A DNA stretch of 64,000 nucleotides, from NCBI RefSeq assembly GCF_000471625.1, contig NZ_AUSW01000035.1:186001-250000 (forward strand). Reading direction: 5' to 3'. Both the position numbers and the translations under genes were made by a program. Positions 18,027 to 27,128 of the stretch are shown here, one piece after another (position 1 is the stretch's first letter; every line of letters starts with the position of its first letter). Below the pieces are notes generated by a model that saw nothing but the letters and a program-made list of their open reading frames with translations, made no database searches and was not told the origin of the DNA. This DNA is from Psychrobacter aquaticus CMS 56 (GTDB taxonomy: Bacteria; Pseudomonadota; Gammaproteobacteria; Pseudomonadales; Moraxellaceae).

Positions 18027-18110
18027 AAAATTTTTCTTGCTTGCTGTTCGCAAGCGTGACAGAGGCTGCGAAACTTCTCGTTTAAAGATAAGCATACCAG
18101 TAGCGCTTTC
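18027..18110. repeat. Dispersed repeat family A, partial copy
   Basis: Contains TTTTTCTTGCTTGCTG and a long stretch (GCGAAACTTCTCGTTTAAAG, then ATAAGCATACCAGT) identical to the copy at 63344-63503. The TATAGT-type ends are not recognisable, so it is a truncated or decayed copy between rpiA and argF. Confidence 0.7.
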
Positions 18111-18144
18111 TTCTTTTCAAAACGAATTGATAACAGTTACTCGG

Positions 18145-19068
18145 CTAAGCTGGTAGCTTAATTTTGTCTTTTAATAAAAACTCCATCAGGGCTTTTTGTG
18201 CATGCAACCGGTTTTCTGCTTCATCCCACACCACTGAACGTGGATCATTGAGCATATCATGAGAAATCTCCTCACCGCGATGCGCTGGCAGGCAATGCAT
18301 AAACACCACTTCGGGATCGGCCTTGTCCAGCAATGAGGGGGTCACTTGATAAGGGGCAAAACGGCGGGCGCGGGTGTTTTGTTCAGACTCTTGTCCCATA
18401 CTTGCCCATACATCGGTGACAATTAAATTAGCGTCTTTTGCGGCATCTTGTACGTTTTCTACCAAGCTGACACAATGAGAAAAACGCTCCATCAGCTTTG
18501 GGTCTGGCTCAAAGCCATAAGGCGCGGCCACACGTAGCTCAAAGCCAAACTGATTGGCCGCTTGCATAAAGGAAGAGCACATATTATTGCCATCACCGAC
18601 CCATGTGACGATTTTATTTTCGATACTACCGCGATGCTCATAATAAGTTTGCATATCAGCAAGCAGCTGACAGGGGTGAAATTCATCAGTCAGCGCATTG
18701 ATAATGGGCACGCTGGAATATTCTGCAAAAGTCTCAACTTTTTCGTGACCAAAGGTACGAATCATGATGATATCGACCATACTGGAGATCACGCGTGCTG
18801 AATCTTCTAATGGTTCGCCGCGTCCAAGCTGGGTATCATTTGGCGATAAAAAGATAGCACTACCGCCAAATTGACCCATACCAGTTTCAAAAGAAATACG
18901 GGTGCGCGTAGAAGATTTTTCGAAAATCATACCAAGCGTACGGCCAACGAAGGGCTGATATATCTCGCCCGCGTGTTGCATCTTACGCAATTCACTGGCC
19001 CGTTTGATCAGAGTTTCTAGTTCTTGTTTGGTTAAATCAGATAAGGTCAAAAAATGGCGCAAACTCAT
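18145..19068 (-). CDS. argF: Ornithine carbamoyltransferase
   Basis: Converts ornithine and carbamoyl phosphate to citrulline in arginine synthesis. The carbamoyl-phosphate loop [12 protein letters not shown], the [11 protein letters not shown] motif, the ornithine-binding DVWASMGQE, and the catalytic [10 protein letters not shown] are all present. Length 307 aa is normal. Anabolic ArgF is likely, because no arginine deiminase genes sit beside it. Confidence 0.95.
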   Translation of the reverse strand: MSLRHFLTLSDLTKQELETLIKRASELRKMQHAGEIYQPFVGRTLGMIFEKSSTRTRISFETGMGQFGGSAIFLSPNDTQLGRGEPLEDSARVISSMVDIIMIRTFGHEKVETFAEYSSVPIINALTDEFHPCQLLADMQTYYEHRGSIENKIVTWVGDGNNMCSSFMQAANQFGFELRVAAPYGFEPDPKLMERFSHCVSLVENVQDAAKDANLIVTDVWASMGQESEQNTRARRFAPYQVTPSLLDKADPEVVFMHCLPAHRGEEISHDMLNDPRSVVWDEAENRLHAQKALMEFLLKDKIKLPA

Positions 19069-19254
19069 AGTAATCCTAGCAGTTAATCGCAGTCAGTGAA
19101 GCGTTATCAGTCTCTAATAGCATCGCATTAGTGCGCATACTGGGGTGACAACAAACTTTTAGTATAGCGCAATTACTTCCAATGTAAATGTTCAATTTGC
19201 GCTAAATGATAAGTCACTTAAGGAGACCATTCATTCGTCGTTATCTTATGATAG

Positions 19255-20364
19255 TCATGCTTGTATGCGTTTTGGGCGCATGGTCACACGACACAATAAC
19301 TCATAGCTAATGGTGTCGGCATGTACGGCTACCTCGTCAATATGTGGCGCATCACCCCACAGCATTACCTGACTATCTAACAAAGCAACGTCCTCTGGTA
19401 CGGCGCTGACATCAATGACAATCATGTCCATTGCCACGCGGCCAATCACAGTGCAAAGGTAGCTTCGGTTATTCGTGCTATCGATAACAGAAACATAAGC
19501 ATCGCCATTGACCACGCGTGGGTAGCCGTCTCCGTAGCCCACGCTCACCAAAGCCGTTTTGGTATCTTGCTGTGCTACCCAGCGACTACCATAACCTATC
19601 GCGTCATTGGCGCTGACCGTCTGCAATGCGATAATCTGTGCGCTAAAATTCATTGCTGGTTGTAAGTCTAACTCATGCGCGCTTTTATCAATGACTGGTG
19701 AGCTACCATACAGAATAATACCTGGACGTACCCACTCATGATGATGCTCTGAAAAATTGACGATGCCTGCTGAATTGCACAATGACCCTTTAATATTAGC
19801 GCTAATGGTTTCTCGTAAAGCTTTTAGGACATTCGTAAAACGCTGTATTTGCTTGGAATTTAGCGGATGCGTGCGGTTATCAGCATTGGCAAAATGCGTC
19901 GCTAGTATTAGCTGATATCCTGCCTCGTGCAGACGCTTAGCCGCTGTCATAACACTTTCGGCGTTAAAACCTAGGCGATTCATACCCGTATTGTATTTTA
20001 GCCAAACCACTCGGGTTGCACTATTCGCTGGTGGTATATTGTCTAGTGCCCACTCTAACTGCGGCTCATGATGAATCACACAGCTAATATCCTGTTCAAT
20101 GGCCTGTTGCCATTCATCAGCGGTAAATGCGCCTTCTACCAAACCAATGGTTTTTTTCCAGCCCAATTGTCTGGCTTCTAGTGCTTCTATAAAGGTAGCA
20201 ACACCGATACCATCTGCTTGTTGAAGGGCTGGCAATACTGCCGCGACCCCGTGACCATAAGCGTTGGACTTTACCATCGCAAGGACTTTGGCCTGTGGTG
20301 CCATTTTTTTAACTTGATTAAGATTGTGAGTGATGGCTTTTGGTTTGATAGTAAGGGTACGCAT
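19255..20364 (-). CDS. alr: Alanine racemase
   Basis: PLP enzyme interconverting L- and D-alanine for peptidoglycan. PLP lysine is in LAMVKSNAYGHG near the N-terminus; the catalytic Tyr is in AIGYGSRW, and the C-terminal domain has VAMDMIVIDVS and LWGD. ATG 20364 (MRTLTIKPKA) is preferred: AGAAGG lies 5 nt upstream, whereas the longer frame to 20385 adds seven residues not seen in the family. It follows dnaB in the same direction, the conserved dnaB-alr pair of gammaproteobacteria. Confidence 0.95.
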   Translation of the reverse strand: MRTLTIKPKAITHNLNQVKKMAPQAKVLAMVKSNAYGHGVAAVLPALQQADGIGVATFIEALEARQLGWKKTIGLVEGAFTADEWQQAIEQDISCVIHHEPQLEWALDNIPPANSATRVVWLKYNTGMNRLGFNAESVMTAAKRLHEAGYQLILATHFANADNRTHPLNSKQIQRFTNVLKALRETISANIKGSLCNSAGIVNFSEHHHEWVRPGIILYGSSPVIDKSAHELDLQPAMNFSAQIIALQTVSANDAIGYGSRWVAQQDTKTALVSVGYGDGYPRVVNGDAYVSVIDSTNNRSYLCTVIGRVAMDMIVIDVSAVPEDVALLDSQVMLWGDAPHIDEVAVHADTISYELLCRVTMRPKRIQA

Positions 20365-20540
20365 AATCGCCTTCTTTATTAGCAAAATGTCGAAATTATA
20401 GTGTGAAGGTATAAAGCCAGCGATGCATCAAAAACGGGCTGATGTACCACTGGCTGTTTTTATAAAACATTTTCTTATTGGTATTTTTGGCTCGGCTCAG
20501 ATACGAGCGTTGCCTCTGGCTAGGTATGTATTAGGGCGTA

Positions 20541-21944
20541 TTATTCATCATTCTCAAAACTGACGCCTTGGTAATACTCTGGCGTCAGATTGATAAAGCG
20601 GGTAAATTGTCCTTCAAAACCCAAACGTATGGTGCCGATAGGACCGTTACGCTGTTTACCGATGATGATTTCAGCCACGCCTTTGTGATCTGAGTTCTCA
20701 TTATAAACCTCATCGCGATAGATGAACATAATCAAGTCGGCATCCTGCTCAATTGCACCAGATTCACGCAAATCCGACATGATCGGGCGCTTATTAGGGC
20801 GGTTCTCTAGACTGCGGTTCAGCTGCGATAAGGCAATCACTGGACATTCAAGCTCACGCGCCAGCGCTTTTAAACTACGAGAAATCTCGGAAATTTCCCC
20901 AACACGGTTGCCATCTAGGTTCGGTACTTTCATCAACTGTAGATAATCGACGATAATTGCCCCCAAACGGCCATCATGGTTTTTGGCGATACGGCGACAG
21001 CGTGAGCGCATCTCAGACGGCGGCAGGGCGGTGCTGTCATCGATATATAAATGCTTAGACTGCAAGTGCTGAATGGCATTCATCATTTTTGCCCATTCAT
21101 CTTCGTTCATTTGTCCAGAGCGCAGATGCGTCTGATTAATTGCGCCCCATGATGACAGCAAACGCATGACAATGGACTCAGCTGGCATTTCCATCGAAAA
21201 CACCACCACTGGCAAGTCTTCATTAAACAACACGCCTTCTGCCAAGTTCATGGCAAAAGTGGTTTTACCCATAGAAGGACGGGCGGCGACAATGATCAAG
21301 TCGCCCGCTTGTAGACCTTGGGTTTTGTTATTCAACTCAGCAAAGGGCGTTTGCAAACCAATCATGCCGTCTGGGTTGGATTTTAGCTCTTGTATTTTAT
21401 CGATGACATTGGTCAATACGGAGGTAATACCGACAGGACCACGCTGTTCTGCGCGTTTATTATGTTGCTCATTAATACTGAATATCTTGCCTTCAACACT
21501 GTCTAAAATGTCGCTGACCGTCTGGTCTTTCGGATTATAGGCAAGTGATAACATCTCATTGCCAGTGGTAATCAGCTGGCGTAGCGTGGATAACTCACGT
21601 ACGCGCTGAGCATAAGCGGTGAGATTGAATAATGTGGCAGGACTTTGGCTTAAAATATCTGCCAAATAACCGTCACCGCCTGCGCCTTTAAGCAGTTTTT
21701 GTGCTTCCAACCAGTCATGAACCATGACGGTATCATAAGGCTCATTGACCGCCGCCAAATGTGCAATGGCATCGAAAATATACTGGTGCCGTCCTGCATA
21801 AAAATCGTCTTTGGTGACGATATCTGCAATCTTGTCGTACGCCTCTTCAATACTCATCAAAGACGCCAGCAATGCCTTTTCGATATCGATATTGTGCGGC
21901 GGTGTTTGATTGAGTAAGTCGTCAGTTTTGTCGGTATCTGCCAT
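20541..21944 (-). CDS. dnaB: Replicative DNA helicase DnaB
   Basis: Hexameric helicase at the replication fork. The N-terminal domain (HNIDIEKALLASLM...) binds primase. The RecA-like motor has Walker A ARPSMGKTTFAMNLA, Walker B IIVDYLQLM, the H3 region IALSQLNRSLENRPNKRPIMSDLRESGAIEQDAD and the closing IGKQRNGPIGTI. There is no intein. Length 467 aa is typical. ATG 21944 opens the known N-terminal domain. Confidence 0.96.
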   Translation of the reverse strand: MADTDKTDDLLNQTPPHNIDIEKALLASLMSIEEAYDKIADIVTKDDFYAGRHQYIFDAIAHLAAVNEPYDTVMVHDWLEAQKLLKGAGGDGYLADILSQSPATLFNLTAYAQRVRELSTLRQLITTGNEMLSLAYNPKDQTVSDILDSVEGKIFSINEQHNKRAEQRGPVGITSVLTNVIDKIQELKSNPDGMIGLQTPFAELNNKTQGLQAGDLIIVAARPSMGKTTFAMNLAEGVLFNEDLPVVVFSMEMPAESIVMRLLSSWGAINQTHLRSGQMNEDEWAKMMNAIQHLQSKHLYIDDSTALPPSEMRSRCRRIAKNHDGRLGAIIVDYLQLMKVPNLDGNRVGEISEISRSLKALARELECPVIALSQLNRSLENRPNKRPIMSDLRESGAIEQDADLIMFIYRDEVYNENSDHKGVAEIIIGKQRNGPIGTIRLGFEGQFTRFINLTPEYYQGVSFENDE

Positions 21945-22248
21945 GAGTGCCTAGTGATTCAAAAGTCAGTATAGAGTATAAAAAGTTACGTGCTGTACAC
22001 AGGTATTTTAGGAATGGTATTGAACAATCAACGCCGTTCATTATTACGACTCTACGAGAGCAGTATAAAACGGGGTCTCAGGGTGTATCAGTAAATGCTA
22101 CAATCAAAGGCGAAAGTTTAACATATTATGTGCTTTTTTTAGATGCACTAAAAAACTAAATTTGGAACGATAGGTTTTGATAGATTGAGAAATAATATAC
22201 AGTCAATCTACTATGAAATAAAATCATAAAAATAAAGGTGTCGCTATT
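21945..22248. other. dnaB-pdxA divergent intergenic region
   Basis: 304 AT-rich bases between two divergent genes; it must hold both promoters. A 70-codon frame crosses it, but it has no ribosome binding site or family match, so I do not call a gene. No operator or riboswitch is recognisable. Confidence 0.5.
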
Positions 22249-23334
22249 ATGCAAAAAAAACAACCGTTATTAATCACGACGGGTGAGCCAGCTGGTATTG
22301 GTATGGACATTGTACTGATACTCGCAGCAGAGAATAAGTTGCAAGATTTTGCTCGTCCAGTTTGGGTAACGGCTGATGCTAAGGCGATGCAAACCCGTGC
22401 AGATGAGCTTATGGCTGCTGGCGTACTCAAAAGCTGCCCACCTTGGCAAACGGTAGATGTAAATATAGAAGCTAATAATTTTTTAAAACACTTATCACAG
22501 CAAGGTGCTGACGATAACAATGCTTTTATTTTGTTAAATATATCTTGTGTTGCTCCAGTAACTTCTGGACTGATCAATATCAGTAACTCAGCGATGGTAG
22601 CAAAACAGCTAGAAATTGCCCATAAGCTGGCAAATGACAAAACAGTAGCGGCTATCGTCACGGGACCACTACAAAAATCAGCGTTGATAGAGGCAGGTAT
22701 TAAGCTGCCCGATGGCACCATGTTTAGCGGTCATACCGAATTTTTTATGCAACAAAGTGGTTGTGAAAAAGTGGTCATGATGCTCGCCAATCAAGTCATG
22801 AAAGTGGCATTGGTGACCACGCATTTAGCGTTAAAAGACATTCCTGCTGCTATTACGGCAGACAATGTGCGCCAAACTGTGCAAATCGTCGTTGATGATA
22901 TGCGCGAGAAGTTTGGTTTAGCGCAGCCGCGAATTTTGGTGTGTGGTCTCAATCCGCATGCGGGCGAGGGCGGACATTTGGGCACTGAAGAGATTGAGAT
23001 TATTAATCCAGTGCTGCAAGAATTTATCAGTGCGGGCGTTGATATATCAGAAGCGATGCCTGCGGATACGTTGTTTACTTCCAGACATTTATCAAACTGT
23101 GACGCAGTGATTGCCATGTATCATGACCAAGGATTGCCCGTATTAAAATCGCACGGCTTTGGCGACACAGTCAATTTAACCTTGGGTCTGCCATATATTC
23201 GTACCTCGGTCGATCATGGTACGGCGCTTGATTTGGCAGGACGTGGCGGCGCGAGTGCGACAAGCTTATACCAAGCATTAATAATGGCAAATGAGATGGC
23301 AGACAGATCGATTGTCGATATACCTCTTGCATAA
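22249..23334 (+). CDS. pdxA: 4-hydroxythreonine-4-phosphate dehydrogenase
   Basis: NAD-dependent enzyme of DXP-dependent pyridoxal phosphate synthesis. Motifs: TTGEPAGIGMDIV at the N-terminus, VTGPLQKSAL, FSGHTEFF, the metal-binding histidines (THLALKDIP, YHDQGLPVLK) and CGLNPHAGEGGHLGTEE. Length 361 aa is slightly above the norm (~330) because of a short extra loop near residues 60-90. pdxA normally lies directly before rsmA and apaH; here 2.8 kb of accessory DNA intervenes. Confidence 0.95.
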   Translation: MQKKQPLLITTGEPAGIGMDIVLILAAENKLQDFARPVWVTADAKAMQTRADELMAAGVLKSCPPWQTVDVNIEANNFLKHLSQQGADDNNAFILLNISCVAPVTSGLINISNSAMVAKQLEIAHKLANDKTVAAIVTGPLQKSALIEAGIKLPDGTMFSGHTEFFMQQSGCEKVVMMLANQVMKVALVTTHLALKDIPAAITADNVRQTVQIVVDDMREKFGLAQPRILVCGLNPHAGEGGHLGTEEIEIINPVLQEFISAGVDISEAMPADTLFTSRHLSNCDAVIAMYHDQGLPVLKSHGFGDTVNLTLGLPYIRTSVDHGTALDLAGRGGASATSLYQALIMANEMADRSIVDIPLA

Positions 23335-23732
23335 GTCAGTGCCTTAGGGATATTTTTCACGCAGTACTGGATAATTTTAGCGTCAATAATGCCTGTTTAT
23401 GAACCATCAAACATACTCTGATATAAGTGGTTCCATTATAGTAGTCTATTTTGGGTTGTCTATTAATAGGCTTGAGGGGTGTTAATTGATGGTTCCGCTG
23501 GGGTATACCTTAATTAAAACTTCTTATCAATTTTACTAAGTAATTTGATTATTACATTTTGATATTGCCATTGTTGCCCATGATAAACAAAAAAAGCTAC
23601 GATAGATTGAGCATCGTAGCTTTTTAGTTGGATCCATTTTATTTTTGAGTATCGAAAGCTCCGCCTAACCTACATGCTAATTTATATTTAAAAACAATAA
23701 TATTTAATCTCATTTATTGCAAACTAACTTAA
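23335..23732. other. Intergenic region after pdxA
   Basis: 398 bases with no supported gene. The only clear element is the strong hairpin terminator at 23589-23627. The sequence is AT-rich like the host chromosome. Confidence 0.5.
23589..23627. terminator. Strong hairpin terminator
   Basis: AAAAAAGCTACGAT / ATCGTAGCTTTTT with a 9-base loop and flanking A and T tracts. It can serve pdxA (+) and, on the other strand, the orphan gene ending at 23733. Confidence 0.88.
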
Positions 23733-24077
23733 TCAGGGTCTATGCCCCAATTCTTTTTGAAATTCAAGCCAAGGTTCAAGCTGTCCTTCAACAATACCTT
23801 CATAAGTTTCCCAATCATTTTTTAGAAAATCGTAAAGTATAGGATGCATCCTATCATTTAGACCTGCTGATAAATCAACCGTTGTTAAGTTTACGTAATT
23901 GTCTGCTAACACCTCTATGTTATAGACCTCACTTTCCCTATACGCTATTAAGCCTTGGTAAGTACTACAGCTTGCTAAATAATAAGTTTCAACTTTATTC
24001 TCACTATAGTTTTTACCTTCATAAACACTATATATGTATATGAAGTCACTATCATTCTTACTCAATGCTCTAATCAT
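23733..24077 (-). CDS. Hypothetical protein (orphan, accessory patch)
   Basis: A 114-residue AT-rich frame that I do not recognise. It has no signal peptide or membrane segment. The composition is soluble and aromatic-rich (YIYSVYEGKNYSENKVETYYLASCS; C-terminus YEGIVEGQLEPWLEFQKELGHRP). The upstream ribosome binding site is weak. It sits between pdxA and an IS110 remnant, so it is likely accessory and may be an immunity-like or phage-related small protein; nothing in the sequence proves this. Confidence 0.5.
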   Translation of the reverse strand: MIRALSKNDSDFIYIYSVYEGKNYSENKVETYYLASCSTYQGLIAYRESEVYNIEVLADNYVNLTTVDLSAGLNDRMHPILYDFLKNDWETYEGIVEGQLEPWLEFQKELGHRP

Positions 24078-24212
24078 AATTTCAAATTCTACCCATGTGT
24101 TAAATTGAGCTATGCTTTCAATTTTTTAGTCATTAAGTTCATATTTAGAACTAGCAGTTCGATGCCTGTATAGCGCACCGAACATATACTGATAACTCAT
24201 TGAGTGAATATA

Positions 24213-24398
24213 CTACTTTGAAAATGGGTTTAGAGACTGAATGGGGATCAATCCTAAAAAGGCAGCAGCCTGAGACACTTTAGTAAAGTTTTTATCGTGC
24301 ATGAGGGACAGCATCTGTCTTGAGACAATAACACCGACGCCGTTACTCGTTTGTAGCAGATATTGGTCTTGCTTATTCTTGGACACGCAACATGGCAT
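24213..24398 (-). pseudogene. IS110-family transposase remnant
   Basis: A 60-residue frame resembling the Transposase_20 region of IS110-type transposases: LLQTSNGVGVIVSRQMLSLM corresponds to the usual LxSIPGIGPxTA helix-hairpin segment, and KVSQAAAFLGLIPIQS to the AAxLGLxPxQ segment. The N-terminal DEDD catalytic domain and the rest of the C-terminus are missing, so it cannot be functional. The match ends where GC-rich DNA begins (~24.39 kb). Confidence 0.7.
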
Positions 24399-24476
24399 GC
24401 CTACTGTGTCCTTGATCCGTTGAAAGAAGACCTTGATCCGCAGGGTGAAGAACGTGAAGAGCGCGAAACCGATTGA
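24397..24476 (+). pseudogene. C-terminal tail of an unidentified foreign gene
   Basis: About 26 codons on the plus strand ending in DPLKEDLDPQGEEREERETD and a TGA, with codon use (CTT GAT CCG CAG GGT...) richer in GC than the host. A GC-rich hairpin follows at once. It looks like the 3' end of a gene carried along with the transglutaminase gene and cut off by the IS110 remnant. I do not recognise the family. Confidence 0.4.
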
Positions 24477-24483
24477 GCAAGAC

Positions 24484-24511
24484 CACTGCCGCCTCCTGTT
24501 ATGGCGGCGGT
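24484..24511. terminator. GC-rich hairpin in the foreign segment
   Basis: ACTGCCGCC / GGCGGCGGT with a 9-base loop, then TCATTGTCTT. It is unlike the AT-rich host terminators and probably the native terminator of the truncated plus-strand gene. Confidence 0.55.
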
Positions 24512-24552
24512 CATTGTCTTAAACGCAGGCCCGCAGGCCTAGGGTTAGGGCC

Positions 24553-25332
24553 CTAAGCTTGTCTAATCACGGATACCGATTGGTTGACCAATTCCATGGA
24601 TCCGAACGCGGTTAAGAACGCGACGCTGGACGCGTCGGATCCAACACCGATGCGGGCCATCGTGTCGGCATCTGCCATGCCAGTCGGATCAATGAGGTGC
24701 CAGCTCCCTCCGAGATAGACCTCGGCCACAGCATGAAAGTCCTGTGGCATCACATCGGGCGCATAAACGCTCGCGAACCTAGCCGGTATTGACGACGCGC
24801 GCGCTAGTGCCACGAGAACATGCGCAAAGTCACGGCATACGCCCTGACGTTGAACAAAGCTGTCGAGCGCGGTGGTTTGTGCGTGGCTCGATCCGGGTAC
24901 ATAGCTAAACGCCGACTCGATCCAATCGCGCATCGCGGCAATCCGTGCGCCGCCAGCGAGATCGCCAAACTCGGCGTCCACGAAGGCTTGGAACTGGTCT
25001 GACGGGCAATAGCGAGACGGCATCAAATGCTTGATCGTCTCTCCGGGCAAAAGATGGAGGGGCGTTTGTGGTAGTGCCGATATGTCCAAAGCAGGACGGT
25101 CAACGGCAATTTCTGCGATGTAAGTGCAGCTAAAGTCCCCTTCGGCGCGGATCCAAATCCGCTCTCCTATGCCATCATCGGCGGCGACCCGTGAAAAATG
25201 CGCAACGTCTGATGTCCAAATCTCGGTCGAACGCACCCGCTGATCCACAAGATCGGCGGCCTCGATCTGAAGCAAAAGGTCCATCGGCTCTGAGAGCCGA
25301 TAGTGGAGTTTGACGTTAAGTTTTAGGATCAT
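24553..25332 (-). CDS. Transglutaminase-like (cysteine protease fold) protein, probably horizontally acquired
   Basis: A 259-residue transglutaminase-core protein. The catalytic triad is visible: Cys166 in RQGVCRDFAHVLVALARASSIPARF, His200 in DFHAVAEVYLGG, and Asp215 in WHLIDPTG. The N-terminal ~110 residues form a beta-rich region common in bacterial members. No signal peptide is seen. A perfect AAGGAG lies 7 nt before ATG 25332. The gene is clearly GC-richer than its neighbours and lies between two transposase remnants, so recent transfer, perhaps from an alphaproteobacterium, is likely. Substrate unknown. Confidence 0.85.
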   Translation of the reverse strand: MILKLNVKLHYRLSEPMDLLLQIEAADLVDQRVRSTEIWTSDVAHFSRVAADDGIGERIWIRAEGDFSCTYIAEIAVDRPALDISALPQTPLHLLPGETIKHLMPSRYCPSDQFQAFVDAEFGDLAGGARIAAMRDWIESAFSYVPGSSHAQTTALDSFVQRQGVCRDFAHVLVALARASSIPARFASVYAPDVMPQDFHAVAEVYLGGSWHLIDPTGMADADTMARIGVGSDASSVAFLTAFGSMELVNQSVSVIRQA

Positions 25333-25474
25333 GTTCGAACTCCTTAAAGGTATTTATCTGGCAGGCTGACGATCGCGTGGGGCTTTCTGATCGGCGCGAG
25401 GCGACACCTAAGCCGCGCAGATCTATCGAAACTGGGATCTTTTGCAATGAACCACCCCGACTATATCAGAGACT

Positions 25475-25980
25475 GTTTTACTTAAGTCAGGCAGCAATGC
25501 CTGACAGGATTAAATTATCATAATAGCGCTTTTCAAACTCAAAGGGTGAGACATAACCAATTGCACTATGCAGTCGGGCTTTATTAAACCTGAGAAGCAC
25601 TAAAAATCGATTAATTATCGATTTGGCTTTGCAAGACGAGAGCTGTGCTCGAAGTGCTACCCATTCAAGGGTTGCCAGTTCAACATCGCTCACCTCATGC
25701 CACTGCTCTTTTAGGTACTCAATCACCTCAGACGTATATAGCCCGTTGACGGTTTCAGCCAAGGCATTATCGTATGAATCGCCTGTTGTGCCAACGGAGG
25801 CAATCACGGCGCAATCAGCCATACTAGAAGTATAGCGAATGGATAGATACTGAACGCCGCGATCGCTATGATGAATCACATCTTTGGGCTTGTTTCTGTC
25901 TGCTAGCGCTTGATTTAAGGCTGCCATTGTTCCCATAACGGAGCTTAGGGTAAATAATTTGATAACCAAAAAAGCCATTG
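25475..25980 (-). pseudogene. IS3-family transposase (OrfB) remnant with internal insertion
   Basis: C-terminal part of an rve-type integrase. HHSDRGVQYLSIRYT (second catalytic Asp), GDSYDNALAETVNGLYTSEVI (catalytic Glu) and FNKARLHSAIGYVSPFEFEKRYYDN are clear. The first ~150 residues with the first Asp are missing. Between EWV and FNKARLHS there are about 21-23 extra residues (ALRAQLSSCKAKSIINRF...) where the family has only a Trp-Phe step. The frame stays open through the insertion. Not functional as a transposase. Confidence 0.8.
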
Positions 25981-26132
25981 TATAGGTTGCGCTAAATTGT
26001 GGATAGTCTATCGATAATAATGTTTCAAAAATACAGCCAAATTATGAGCTGTGGTATAATTCGACATTATAAAAAAGCACCTTGTCATCACTGTGCTATC
26101 GTCCCTTTATTTTTTATTATTAAGACTTTTTT

Positions 26133-26996
26133 ATGGCCAACTCTACGTTTGATGCTCAAACCATCTCCAACAGCCTAAAAGCTGCCAAACACCAACCGCG
26201 TAAACGCTTTGGTCAAAACTTTTTGCATGATGGCAGTGTCATTCGCCAAATCGTTGATAGCATTCGCCTGAAACGCGATGATAATTTGATCGAGATTGGC
26301 CCAGGAATGGGCGCACTGACTGAGCCGTTATTGGCAGAAGTGGAGGCAATGACGGTGGTAGAGCTGGATCGTGATCTGGCAGACAGTTTGCGTATTCGTA
26401 TCGGTGCCAACAGCCATCCAAACTTTACGATTATCAAAGACAATGCCATGCATGTCGATTATCGTGAGCTATATAGCGAGGAGCGCGGTAAGCTACGCGT
26501 GGTGGGCAATCTGCCTTATAATATTTCTACACCGATACTGTTCCATTTGCTCAGTTATGCTGATGTGATTCAAGACATGCATTTTATGTTGCAAAAAGAA
26601 GTGGTTGAGCGTATTACGGCTGATGTCGGTAGCAAGACCTATGGCCGTTTGTCTGTCATCATGCAATATCACTGCGACACGGACTATTTGCTAACAGTAC
26701 CTCGCGGTGCATTCAATCCACCGCCAAAAGTGACCAGCGCTGTGTTTCGACTGACCCCGCATATTAACAAGCCGGTCGTGGCAGAAGATGAAGATTATTT
26801 TGCCATCGTTGTGCGCGAAACCTTTAATCATCGCCGCAAGACACTACGTGCTATTTTTAAAAAATCGACGTTGTTACCGACGCTGAGCGAGGATGATTTT
26901 GCTGCTTGTGGTATCGATCCGCAGGCACGTCCTGAGACGTTGAGCGTTAAAGATTTTGCGAATTTAAGCAATCATGCGCGTCATTTAGACGTGTAG
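26133..26996 (+). CDS. rsmA: 16S rRNA dimethyladenosine transferase
   Basis: Dimethylates A1518 and A1519 of 16S rRNA late in 30S maturation (KsgA). Motifs: [11 protein letters not shown] near the N-terminus, SAM-binding [14 protein letters not shown], and the catalytic NLPYNIST. The C-terminal helical domain ends [15 protein letters not shown]. Length 287 aa is normal. Belongs to the conserved pdxA-rsmA-apaH neighbourhood, but is separated from pdxA by the accessory patch. Confidence 0.96.
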   Translation: MANSTFDAQTISNSLKAAKHQPRKRFGQNFLHDGSVIRQIVDSIRLKRDDNLIEIGPGMGALTEPLLAEVEAMTVVELDRDLADSLRIRIGANSHPNFTIIKDNAMHVDYRELYSEERGKLRVVGNLPYNISTPILFHLLSYADVIQDMHFMLQKEVVERITADVGSKTYGRLSVIMQYHCDTDYLLTVPRGAFNPPPKVTSAVFRLTPHINKPVVAEDEDYFAIVVRETFNHRRKTLRAIFKKSTLLPTLSEDDFAACGIDPQARPETLSVKDFANLSNHARHLDV

Positions 26997-27128
26997 TCAG
27001 TTTTGTTGTTCGAACCATTTATCCCAGCATTACTATGTTTTTTAGATTGAATCAATTAGCGCATAAGCTAATAGCTATTGGTTTTGACATTGCTTGTCTT
27101 ATCATTACATCTACACCATTGAGGTATT

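Noticed and set aside
21947..22159. 70-residue plus-strand ORF between dnaB and pdxA
   Set aside because: No ribosome binding site, no family resemblance, and it would occupy the divergent promoter region.
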